Shown here: one piece after another, positions 1-4,877 of the stretch
Numbering within the stretch: the first letter of the stretch is position 1
Layout of the letters: each line of letters opens with the position of its first letter
NCBI GenBank assembly: GCA_964533645.1
Contig: CAZHMQ010000127.1
Location: forward strand, 1-5,400
Length of the DNA: 5,400 bases
DNA from: JABDBK01 sp964533645
Lineage (GTDB): Bacteria > Pseudomonadota > Gammaproteobacteria > DSM-16500
Direction: 5' to 3'
Made by a program: the position numbers and the translations under genes
Notes under the pieces: generated by a model
The model's database searches: none
Told to the model about the DNA's origin: nothing
The model's input: the letters and a program-made list of their open reading frames with translations, nothing else

Positions 1-89
1 GGAACACCAATTTGCCTAGCTAACTCGCTAGAGCTTAGCCTAGCCTTAGCCATCAGCATGTTAAGATTGTCACTTAATGTTTTAAACAT
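1..89 (-). CDS. XRE-family HTH transcriptional regulator, N-terminal part (runs off window)
   Basis: Only the first 29 codons are inside the window; the gene continues left of position 1. The sequence starts MFKTLSDNLNMLMAKAR and continues with SSSELARQIGVP. This matches the start of Cro/CI (XRE) helix-turn-helix repressors: a short amphipathic helix followed by the 'S--ELA--IGV' first HTH helix. Such proteins usually bind palindromic operators and repress their own and a divergent promoter. The palindrome at 168-197, between this gene and the divergent gene at 284, fits that role. The ATG at 89 was chosen because it gives the usual short lead before the HTH. It has no good Shine-Dalgarno, and an in-frame GTG about 15 codons upstream is possible but would add an atypical leader. 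The family call is fairly secure; the exact target is inference. Confidence 0.72.
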   Translation of the reverse strand, partial: MFKTLSDNLNMLMAKARLSSSELARQIGV

Positions 90-167
90 AAGAAGTAGTT
101 CGTTCGTGTAATTTTTTCGATTATAAATGGTCACACCTGAAGAGTAAATAGATAACTAATCATAAAA

Positions 168-197
168 ATAGTTTACAACCTCATGAGGATAAACTAT
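168..197. promoter_or_regulatory. Palindromic operator between divergent genes
   Basis: Perfect 8-bp arms ATAGTTTA (168-175) and TAAACTAT (190-197) flank a perfect 10-bp palindrome CCTCATGAGG (179-188). The spacers are unequal: 3 nt on the left and 1 nt on the right. The structure lies between an XRE repressor gene on the minus strand and the gene at 284 on the plus strand, and overlaps the promoter listed separately. The likely binder is the product of the leftmost gene. The palindrome is seen directly; the binder is inference. Confidence 0.65.
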
Positions 198-200
198 ATT
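172..200 (+). promoter_or_regulatory. Sigma70-like promoter for the gene at 284
   Basis: TTTACA at 172-177 (5 of 6 to TTGACA), a 17-nt spacer, and TATATT at 195-200 (5 of 6 to TATAAT). Transcription would begin near 207 and leave a leader of about 75 nt before the ATG at 284. The palindrome at 168-197 covers the -35, the whole spacer and the start of the -10, so a bound repressor would block polymerase. A weaker mirror promoter on the minus strand (TTTATC, 17 nt, TATTTT) could serve the XRE gene. Confidence 0.6.
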
Positions 201-283
201 TGGTCGAATCATCAATATATGGGCATAAATAAATGTCGCTGATGTTGGATGATTGCTGCTGAATATAATTATGGAGTTTTAAT

Positions 284-718
284 ATGCCAGCGATAGAACC
301 ATTGTGTAAATTAATAGGAACAAACCCAAGTCATTTTACAAAGGAAGAAAATCTTTTAATTGAAGCAGACTTATTTGTACGTATCTGCGAAGAAATAAAA
401 GGAATTTTTAGGGAAAAATATCAAAATTATTTCGGCTTAATGAGATATGGAAAAGAAAAGGAGAATGCAATGCTTGACGCTAATTTTGCAAAATTAATCA
501 TACAAGATATTTTATCAACTGAAGAATATAATTTAAATGGAATCACCTTATATACCAACACTTTTGAAGATGTTATCCAAGAGATCATTGAAGGACGGAA
601 TGTTGATCCTTCGTCAAATTTTCTTCGAAGAATAATTGAATTACACAGAATGGTAAGACCCGATCTCTACCACGCTATTTTTAAAAAGATAGCGAGTCAA
701 TATTCAACTGCTGCGTAA
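284..718 (+). CDS. Hypothetical protein, 144 aa, under XRE-type operator
   Basis: I do not recognise this protein. The ATG at 284 has a good ribosome binding site (GGAG at 273-276, 7-nt spacer) and a strong upstream promoter, so it is very likely expressed. It is soluble, rich in charged residues and mostly helical in appearance, with no signal peptide, membrane segment or cysteine-based metal site. It has an acidic N-terminal half and a more basic C-terminal stretch (FLRRIIELHRMVRPDLYHAI, about residues 115-134). It is divergent from an XRE repressor and shares an operator region with it, which suggests a switch-controlled accessory gene of the integrated element. It could be an antirepressor, a regulator or a small effector; nothing in the sequence decides between these. 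Confidence 0.75.
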   Translation: MPAIEPLCKLIGTNPSHFTKEENLLIEADLFVRICEEIKGIFREKYQNYFGLMRYGKEKENAMLDANFAKLIIQDILSTEEYNLNGITLYTNTFEDVIQEIIEGRNVDPSSNFLRRIIELHRMVRPDLYHAIFKKIASQYSTAA

Positions 719-746
719 ACATCACCTGTAATCGTATTTAATTTTA

Positions 747-983
747 TCAGTTATTTTCTATCCCATCATGTGATTGATACATTCTTGAAACCTCATTTGG
801 ATCTGTTATCCCTTTCAGACTCTGAGCAATAGCCTGTGGATTAGCAGGCTTTTGCTCTCCCTCTACGATATTTAGCAACGCAGCATCTTGATCGTGCAAC
901 ATGATCTCAACACCCTCACGTGTTTTGCGTGCACCTACATACAATAAACGAGCAGCACTGATTAATTGACATGTATTTGACAC
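747..983 (-). CDS. Small hypothetical protein or gene remnant with a 'GITDP' tail
   Basis: An open frame of 78 codons, unrecognised. The only full-length start is GTG at 981-983. It has no ribosome binding site at a usable distance, the nearest AAGG being about 15 nt away. An in-frame stop lies five codons further upstream. It may therefore be the 3' part of a larger gene whose start was lost. The C-terminal part contains SLKGITDPNEVSRMYQS, which is clearly related to a segment read from 1141-1189 on the same strand, SLRGITDPVEASKIYQQ. That protein-level match supports this frame as coding by ancestry. It is convergent with the 144-aa gene, with only 28 nt between stops and no evident terminator. 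Whether it is still expressed is uncertain. Confidence 0.4.
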   Translation of the reverse strand: MSNTCQLISAARLLYVGARKTREGVEIMLHDQDAALLNIVEGEQKPANPQAIAQSLKGITDPNEVSRMYQSHDGIENN

Positions 984-1001
984 ATAGATATAAGCTTACC
1001 T

Positions 1002-1195
1002 TCATTCTGCATTAGACTGCATCTGAGACAAATTTTTATAACAATTCGAGCAACTTTTTCTGTAAGCCTGCAATTGCTAAATTACATTTGAAAGTTAAGC
1101 CGGTTAACTCTGGCAAATCATCTAATATCCGCTATAATTTGCTGATATATTTTCGATGCTTCAACAGGATCGGTGATACCCCTTAGCGACAATTC
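1002..1195 (-). pseudogene. Decayed coding remnant with frameshifts, 'GITDP' paralogue
   Basis: Directly after the TGA that ends the 110-aa gene (1196-1198), the same frame reads on for 25 codons to a TGA at 1118-1120. It contains SLRGITDPVEASKIYQQ, a relative of the tail of the frame at 747-983. Another frame then takes over with DLPELTGLTFKCNLAIAGLQ and KKLLELL, ending near 1039. A third frame gives KNLSQMQSNAE and a TGA at 1002-1004. Protein-like text passing from frame to frame without a start or ribosome binding site is what an old gene broken by small indels looks like. The parent family is not recognised. The motif match is seen directly; the assembly of frames into one ancestor is inference. 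Confidence 0.42.
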
Positions 1196-1528
1196 TCAAG
1201 ATGAGTTCTTTTTAAACACATCCTCAATTAAATTAATTATTTTCTCTGCTCCATCAACACTTATAACCCCATTGATGGTCACATATGCTTCTCTTTGCTC
1301 GTTATGAAAAAATTTACAATCACCAACAATTTTCAGCAATACATCCAACTTACCGCTATCGCCATTCATATTGCTCTGCTTATAACCATCTTGTAATTTA
1401 TCAGTAGGTAAGCATTCTCGTTGATGATCTTTTAACGATGTAATAACATTAGATGCGGCATTGTTTTTATCTACATTGGCTCTCACATCTGTAGAAGCAG
1501 AGTGAGGGCTATTGTTTTTAATTTCCAT
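1196..1528 (-). CDS. 110-aa protein with primase/helicase-like N-terminal segment, possibly truncated
   Basis: The ATG at 1526-1528 has a strong ribosome binding site (AGGAG, 1536-1540, 7-nt spacer) that overlaps the stop codon of the AlpA-type gene just upstream, so the two are probably translationally coupled. The first 60 residues are polar and look disordered. Residues 61-85 (LDVLLKIVGDCKFF, then HNEQREAYVTI) resemble a segment common in phage and plasmid primase/helicase proteins, of the form 'L-KIA---ELFH---GEAYATI'. Those proteins are several hundred residues long, and no primase zinc site or Walker motif is present here. The product is either a truncated relative or a small protein that kept this segment. 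Family assignment is from memory of the motif and is tentative. Immediately past its TGA, the same frame continues into the GITDP remnant, so the stop itself may be a later mutation. Confidence 0.6.
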   Translation of the reverse strand: MEIKNNSPHSASTDVRANVDKNNAASNVITSLKDHQRECLPTDKLQDGYKQSNMNGDSGKLDVLLKIVGDCKFFHNEQREAYVTINGVISVDGAEKIINLIEDVFKKNSS

Positions 1529-1538
1529 ATTTAAACTC

Positions 1539-1820
1539 CTATTTCCCTAATTGTTGAGATTGAGCTTCGGTGGTGGATTGAACTGGCTTGTGCTTAGCTA
1601 GCCATTGCAAAATATCGACTTTGCGATACCTAACACTTCTTGAACTTTTCACAAATGGAACGCCCGTACCGGCCCAACGATCACGTTCGACAGTTGATAT
1701 TGAGCAATTCCTAACTGCCGCTACAGTTTCCTGGCTGAACCATGTCTCAGATGGTGAAGAATTAAACTCTTGCAATAATAAACCACGATTAAAATATCTT
1801 GATGCTTCTTCTTGATACAT
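1539..1820 (-). CDS. AlpA/excisionase-type helix-turn-helix DNA-binding protein
   Basis: A 93-aa protein with a winged-HTH (MerR/AlpA, 'excisionase') domain. The HTH is about residues 27-47 (WFSQETVAAVRNCSISTVER), followed by the wing and helix PFVKSSRSVRYRKVDILQWL (55-74), where 'RYRK-DI-QWL' is characteristic. A Q/T-rich tail follows. Family members act as recombination directionality factors or activate the integrase gene of integrated elements. The integrase lies two genes upstream on the same strand, which fits. The ATG at 1818-1820 has GGAGT at 1828-1832 (8-nt spacer). Its TAG stop (1539-1541) lies within the ribosome binding site of the next gene. A possible own promoter with an inverted repeat lies at 1841-1906. 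The domain call is strong; excisionase versus activator is unresolved. Confidence 0.85.
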   Translation of the reverse strand: MYQEEASRYFNRGLLLQEFNSSPSETWFSQETVAAVRNCSISTVERDRWAGTGVPFVKSSRSVRYRKVDILQWLAKHKPVQSTTEAQSQQLGK

Positions 1821-1880
1821 AAAAAATACTCCGATTATTTAAAACAATTTCAGAGTACTAAAAAGAAAATATGATTTCGG

Positions 1881-1906
1881 GGTCAATAATTAGGACATTA
1901 TTGACC
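1881..1906. repeat. 10-bp inverted repeat upstream of the AlpA-type gene
   Basis: GGTCAATAAT (1881-1890) and ATTATTGACC (1897-1906) form perfect 10-bp arms around a 6-nt loop (TAGGAC). It lies seven bases past the stop of the 208-aa gene and about 60 nt before the AlpA start. No T-run follows on the minus strand, so a classical intrinsic terminator is unlikely. On the minus strand its second arm contains TTGACC, a good -35, with TTTAGT 18 nt further on as a weak -10. An operator over the AlpA promoter is the better reading. Confidence 0.5.
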
Positions 1907-1913
1907 TTGATAT

Positions 1914-2540
1914 TTAGTTATTTTTGTTATTCTCGAGCCACACATCAGAAATCAACTTCATTTCTGCTTGAATTTCATCTACCAACTGTTTCTTAAGCAC
2001 TAAGCGACAAAAGATCTCTAACTGACCTTCATTCCATAAATAAGTACCGCGATCACCATTCAAAATCTTTAAACCATCTTTCTGAAAAGAGTTAATCGCA
2101 CGTTGAATACTTTTGGGTGAGTCAATTGTCTGAATCCTATCAACTCCACCATTATCAAGGGCAGCAGCAGCTAAAGATTCAGGATCACTTGTTGTGAATG
2201 ACTCAGATATCATCTCGTATACATTAACCTTAGAAATTTCGCGGAATTTTGGATCAATATGAAATCTGTACCATGCAAGCATAAATAAAAAACTATTAGA
2301 TACACGAGCAGGAGGTCTACCAGCTTTTTTTCCATTCCAAGGATTGAAACTCCCCGATTTATATATCTCTGCAGCCCACGAACCTATAAATTTCAATAAT
2401 GGCCCAGGAACACCAATACCTTCTTCATTACAATATATAAATCTCCGTAGTGCTCTACCTATATCTTCTTCAGTAATATACTCCTTATTTAGATAATCAA
2501 AATTATCATAAAGTTGGGGTAATCTTCTTTTTACACTCAC
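1914..2540 (-). CDS. Hypothetical protein, 208 aa, coupled to the integrase gene
   Basis: I do not recognise a named family. The start is GTG at 2538-2540 with AAGGA at 2548-2552 (7-nt spacer). That site overlaps the TAA of the integrase gene (2551-2553), leaving 10 nt between the genes, so translation is probably coupled. The protein is soluble, without signal peptide or membrane helices. Visible parts are an acidic N-terminal helical region, a basic KKAGRPPARV stretch (71-80) with the GRP core of an AT-hook, and a C-terminal region (SPKSIQRAINSFQKDG, 141-156) that could be a DNA-binding helix pair. The position between int and alpA suggests an element-maintenance or regulatory role. That is context only, since no catalytic motif is visible. 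Confidence 0.75.
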   Translation of the reverse strand: MSVKRRLPQLYDNFDYLNKEYITEEDIGRALRRFIYCNEEGIGVPGPLLKFIGSWAAEIYKSGSFNPWNGKKAGRPPARVSNSFLFMLAWYRFHIDPKFREISKVNVYEMISESFTTSDPESLAAAALDNGGVDRIQTIDSPKSIQRAINSFQKDGLKILNGDRGTYLWNEGQLEIFCRLVLKKQLVDEIQAEMKLISDVWLENNKNN

Positions 2541-2550
2541 TTAATTTTCC

Positions 2551-3324
2551 TTATTTAACATTTTTCAAAATAAAATCCGTTACCGCCTGCATCGCCACGC
2601 GAAGCTTCTCGATGTCATGTTGTACATATCCTGCTGTAACATCCGACGATGCTTTATGATTAAGCAAGCGTTTGACAGTGTAATAACTGATGCCATCGCT
2701 GAGCATATTCACAATACTCGCAAAAGTTCTACGAAGATCATGAGACGTGAATTGAATACCTGAAAGCTCTATTACCTTCATCATTTGCTTGCGAGGCTCT
2801 ACAATTCGACCTAACTTGCCATCGCCCTCAAAAACCCATTCATTTATGCTTTGAGCTTTTCTACGAGCCAATAAATCAAATAAAAAATTTGATAATGGGA
2901 GAATATGATCTGTACGATTTTTACTATCTTTTACGATTAAAGTTTTAGATTCAAAAGAAATATTTTCCCAAGTAAGTGTTAAAGCCTCTTCACGGCGCAA
3001 ACCGGTAAACAGCGTAACGAGCAAATAATCGCGTATAGTTTCAATATTCCGACTTCTTACAAATTGTTGGCCTGATTTGGACTTTTTCAGAGTGGAAAAT
3101 TTAGGCTTAGATTGAAGTGTCCACACGGCATCCCACCATTTCTTTAATTGATGAGGCTGTATATAGTTACTTCTACGCTCAATTCGATTCCATATTTTTT
3201 TGGCAGACAGCCGACGCACAGGATTATCAGCAATAATCACTCTACCCTTACTATCTCTGTACTCAGATGCAAAATTAAATAGGGCACGCAAAAAACGCAT
3301 CGCTAAGTTAGCCCGCGCCTCACT
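2551..3324 (-). pseudogene. int: Tyrosine recombinase/integrase, 5'-truncated, catalytic domain intact
   Basis: The encoded protein carries a complete tyrosine-recombinase catalytic domain. Counting from the ATG at 3300: Arg102 in TGLRREE, a lysine in KDSKNRTDH (124-132), HDLR at 187-190, His215 in LLNHKA, and the nucleophile Tyr225 in AGYVQHD. Phage and island integrases of this type are about 350-420 aa, with an N-terminal arm-binding domain and a SAM-like core-binding domain. Here the N-terminal domain and part of the core-binding domain are missing. Family-like sequence (SEARANLA) continues in frame upstream of the ATG to about 3324, then meets a TGA at 3325-3327. The ATG at 3300 has no ribosome binding site. 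This marks a 5' deletion rather than a short integrase. The tRNA scar at 3912-3956 is its natural target. It may still encode a 249-aa fragment, but normal integration is unlikely. Confidence 0.82.
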
Positions 3325-3337
3325 TCAAGTGCATTTT

Positions 3338-3757
3338 TTAATAAAATAGCGGCGCAAGTTGTGTAGCGAATGTCCAAGTAAAATCGTGAAAAAAGAAACG
3401 CGCGTTACTAGAAGCAACTCGTGATGGTGCTGCCAAAAAAACCGGAATAGCGATACTTCCAACAACTCCTACGGCATGCATGGTAATTTTTACTGGAATT
3501 GACTGAATATATGTATACAGTGCAATTCCATCATCTACCGATCCTCCGCTACTCGAAAATAATATTGTTATTTCCTCTGCACCTTGATTGATTAATTGGC
3601 ATAAAGCAAGACGAAAACTATTCGAGGCTGGAGCATTAATAGGCCCATTAAAGGTAATTACTCTATGTTTAGGAAGCTGTTGTTGTACCTGTTGTATTTG
3701 CTGATTTATTAACTGTTGCAATTGCAACATTTGTTGTAGATTTTGTTGTGAGATCAC
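3338..3757 (-). pseudogene. ClpP-like serine protease with Q-rich N-terminus, 3'-truncated
   Basis: The 139-aa frame starts at GTG (3755-3757) with a strong AAGGAG (3764-3769, 6-nt spacer). Residues 1-28 are half glutamine (14 of 28) and probably form a helix or coiled coil. From about residue 32 the fold is that of the ClpP/crotonase protease family: the oxyanion segment FSSSGGSVDDG (67-77), the nucleophile Ser101 in GVVGSIA, and the catalytic His124 in FFFHDF. ClpP-type proteins continue for roughly 50-60 residues past this histidine and supply an Asp to complete the triad. Here the frame turns into unrelated TQLAPLFY and stops. The break coincides with the 5' break of the integrase gene 14-40 nt further on, so one deletion probably removed both ends. 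An intact protein would be a cytoplasmic peptidase. This fragment is most likely inactive, though its translation signals are intact. Confidence 0.75.
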
Positions 3758-3793
3758 ATTTCGCTCCTTGCATTAGTAGGACTATAGTAGGAT

Positions 3794-3879
3794 ACTGATT
3801 TCAAACTCAGTCCAAGACCATAGAATTAAAGAAGACTAATATAGTTGATTTAAAAGGAGTTTTCAAAAAATTTCAAACT
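3794..3879. repeat. Two direct copies of ATTTCAAACT between int module and tRNA scar
   Basis: ATTTCAAACT occurs at 3798-3807 and again at 3870-3879, 72 bp apart, within 115 bp of the attachment site. The first copy lies inside an imperfect 18-bp palindrome (3794-3811, ACTGA...TCAGT). Integrases of this family bind short direct repeats (arm sites) flanking the crossover core, and these copies are placed where such sites would be. In AT-rich DNA a chance match is possible, so the role is only suggested. Confidence 0.3.
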
Positions 3880-3911
3880 TGATAAGAACTATTAAAACAT
3901 GCAAATTAGAA

Positions 3912-3956
3912 TTCATAATCCCTTGGTCCTAGGTTCGAGTCCTAGTGGGCCCACCA
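3912..3956 (+). other. Attachment-site scar: 3' half of a tRNA-Ile(CAT)-like gene
   Basis: The segment reads as an anticodon loop TTCATAA (3912-3918), the 3' anticodon stem TCCCT (3919-3923), a variable region, a perfect T-arm (CTAGG 3929-3933, loop TTCGAGT, CCTAG 3941-3945), the acceptor strand TGGGCCC (3946-3952), discriminator A, and an encoded CCA (3954-3956). The TCATAATC...CTTGGTC order resembles tRNA-Ile2, which reads AUA with a modified CAU anticodon; Met(CAT) is the alternative. Upstream bases (3907-3911) cannot pair with the anticodon stem, and no D-arm or 5' acceptor strand exists. It is therefore not a functional tRNA. The break at the anticodon loop is the typical crossover point for tyrosine integrases in tRNA genes. 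The polarity puts the element on the left, next to the integrase, and the old chromosomal flank on the right. Confidence 0.82.
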
Positions 3957-4050
3957 GTATAATCAATAGGTTACGACCTAATCTCAAAAATCCAAAAAGT
4001 GAGTGTGTGCAGTTTTGGTGTAATCAATCATTACAAGTTAAATAAATAAA
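3957..4050. other. Non-coding flank right of the tRNA scar
   Basis: No credible gene. The stretch has a small inverted repeat TAGGT-TACG-ACCTA (3967-3980) and two copies of TAATCAAT (3960-3967 and 4021-4028). There is no T-run terminator behind the tRNA end. If the element boundary is at the scar, this is original host sequence downstream of the tRNA gene. Confidence 0.4.
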
Positions 4051-4078
4051 TTCACCCCACTACATCTTTTGGTATAAA
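4051..4078 (+). promoter_or_regulatory. Sigma70-like promoter for the 4109-4733 gene pair
   Basis: TTCACC at 4051-4056 (4 of 6), a 16-nt spacer, and TATAAA at 4073-4078 (5 of 6). Transcription would start near 4085, about 25 nt before the first ATG. The strength of the -10 and the short leader make it plausible. Confidence 0.4.
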
Positions 4079-4108
4079 ATTAAATGGTAGCAGCAAATAG
4101 AGGCACTT

Positions 4109-4360
4109 ATGACGAAACTAGATAAAATAAGCAAACTACTAGAAGGGTTTAGCTCGATTATTTGCTTATATCCTAAAGAAAATAAGCGGGGGCTAACTCT
4201 CCCAATCGCTTCCACTAACTCATCATTAAACAATGATTGGCAAAAAATTGGCATTGATATGTGGCAAAGCCTCCACACAATAGAATCACAGGAACCAGAA
4301 ATAAAGCATCATAGGAATGATAATGACCGATTCGAAAGATCTCAGAAACAACGACTCTAG
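4109..4360 (+). CDS. Hypothetical protein, 83 aa, overlapping a DUF2335 gene
   Basis: Not recognised. The ATG at 4109 follows AGAGG (4099-4103, 5-nt spacer) and a plausible promoter. The first 60 residues (amphipathic start, PKENKRGLTLPIA, then W and IDMWQSLHTIE) look protein-like; the last 20 are polar and charged (HHRNDNDRFERSQKQRL). The 3' end overlaps the next gene by about 40 nt in another frame, an arrangement typical of translationally coupled gene pairs. There is no membrane segment or signal peptide. The overlap suggests that it works with, or controls production of, the membrane protein that follows. The minus-strand frame over the same DNA is taken as a shadow because it lacks a ribosome binding site. 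Confidence 0.6.
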   Translation: MTKLDKISKLLEGFSSIICLYPKENKRGLTLPIASTNSSLNNDWQKIGIDMWQSLHTIESQEPEIKHHRNDNDRFERSQKQRL

Positions 4361-4733
4361 ACAATCTTACAGACCTCAAACTCAAATGGTAATGGCTCAG
4401 TTTTCCTCACCTCTCCCTCCTCCGGAAGTACTGGCTAGCTATGACAAAGCACAACCTGGATTAATTAATAAAATTATTGAGATGACAGAAGCTGAAAGCA
4501 ATCACCGTCGTGAGCTTGAAAAACAAAAATTACTCGCGGAGGTAAATAGCTTGCAAAGAGGCGATGAGTTAATAACTAGAGCTCAAATTTTTGCTTTTTT
4601 TATTTCAATAGTTACAATAATAGGAGGTTGTGTAACTGCAATTTTTGGAGCGCAAATAGCTGGAAGTATTATTGGAGTATCTGGTCTAGTTGGAATAATT
4701 ACTGCGTTTATTAAAAATAGTAAAAGAGCATAA
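4323..4733 (+). CDS. DUF2335-family small membrane protein
   Basis: The protein matches the DUF2335 pattern as I know it: an N-terminal motif of the form 'F S-PLPPPE-L--YD---PG---II-MTE-E--HRRELEK' (about residues 27-67), a short linker, then two membrane helices near the C-terminus (about 87-108, AQIFAFFISIVTIIGGCVTA; and 111-130, ending in IITAFI) and a basic KNSKRA tail. The family is widespread in bacteria, predicted to be membrane-associated, and of unknown function. Two in-frame ATGs exist. AGGA at 4313-4316 touches the first (4317) but lies 6 nt from the second (4323), so 4323 is preferred, giving 136 aa; starting at 4317 adds only MI. It overlaps the end of the upstream 83-aa gene. 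Confidence 0.82.
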   Translation: MTDSKDLRNNDSRQSYRPQTQMVMAQFSSPLPPPEVLASYDKAQPGLINKIIEMTEAESNHRRELEKQKLLAEVNSLQRGDELITRAQIFAFFISIVTIIGGCVTAIFGAQIAGSIIGVSGLVGIITAFIKNSKRA

Positions 4734-4734
4734 A

Positions 4735-4762
4735 TTTATAGACTCAACTAATTATGTATAAT
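4735..4762 (+). promoter_or_regulatory. Possible promoter for the 77-aa gene
   Basis: A perfect TATAAT at 4757-4762 lies 16 nt after TTTATA (4735-4740, 4 of 6 to TTGACA). Transcription would start near 4769, leaving a leader of about 110 nt before the ATG at 4878. A 36-codon frame (4754-4864) lies across this leader, but its ATG precedes the expected start site. Confidence 0.33.
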
Positions 4763-4877
4763 AGATCCATCCACTTTTTTTCTAATGAGCTTATGAACTA
4801 TAATAACGAGATGAATGAGTCTCACAAAGAGTCAATTACTAATACTCTAATAAATAATACATAAACAGAGGTTATAT

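Noticed and set aside
1588..1815. 75-codon plus-strand frame
   Set aside because: Shadow of the AlpA-type gene; no ribosome binding site, and the minus-strand product has a clear DNA-binding domain.
3912..3956. Functional tRNA gene
   Set aside because: The 5' acceptor strand, D-arm and 5' anticodon stem are missing; bases upstream do not pair.
4060..4278. 72-codon minus-strand frame with hydrophobic C-terminus
   Set aside because: Lies opposite the 83-aa gene, lacks a ribosome binding site, and the hydrophobic run is what AT-rich antisense gives.
4754..4864. 36-codon plus-strand frame just before the 77-aa gene
   Set aside because: No ribosome binding site, Asn-rich low-complexity product, and its ATG overlaps the likely -10 box.
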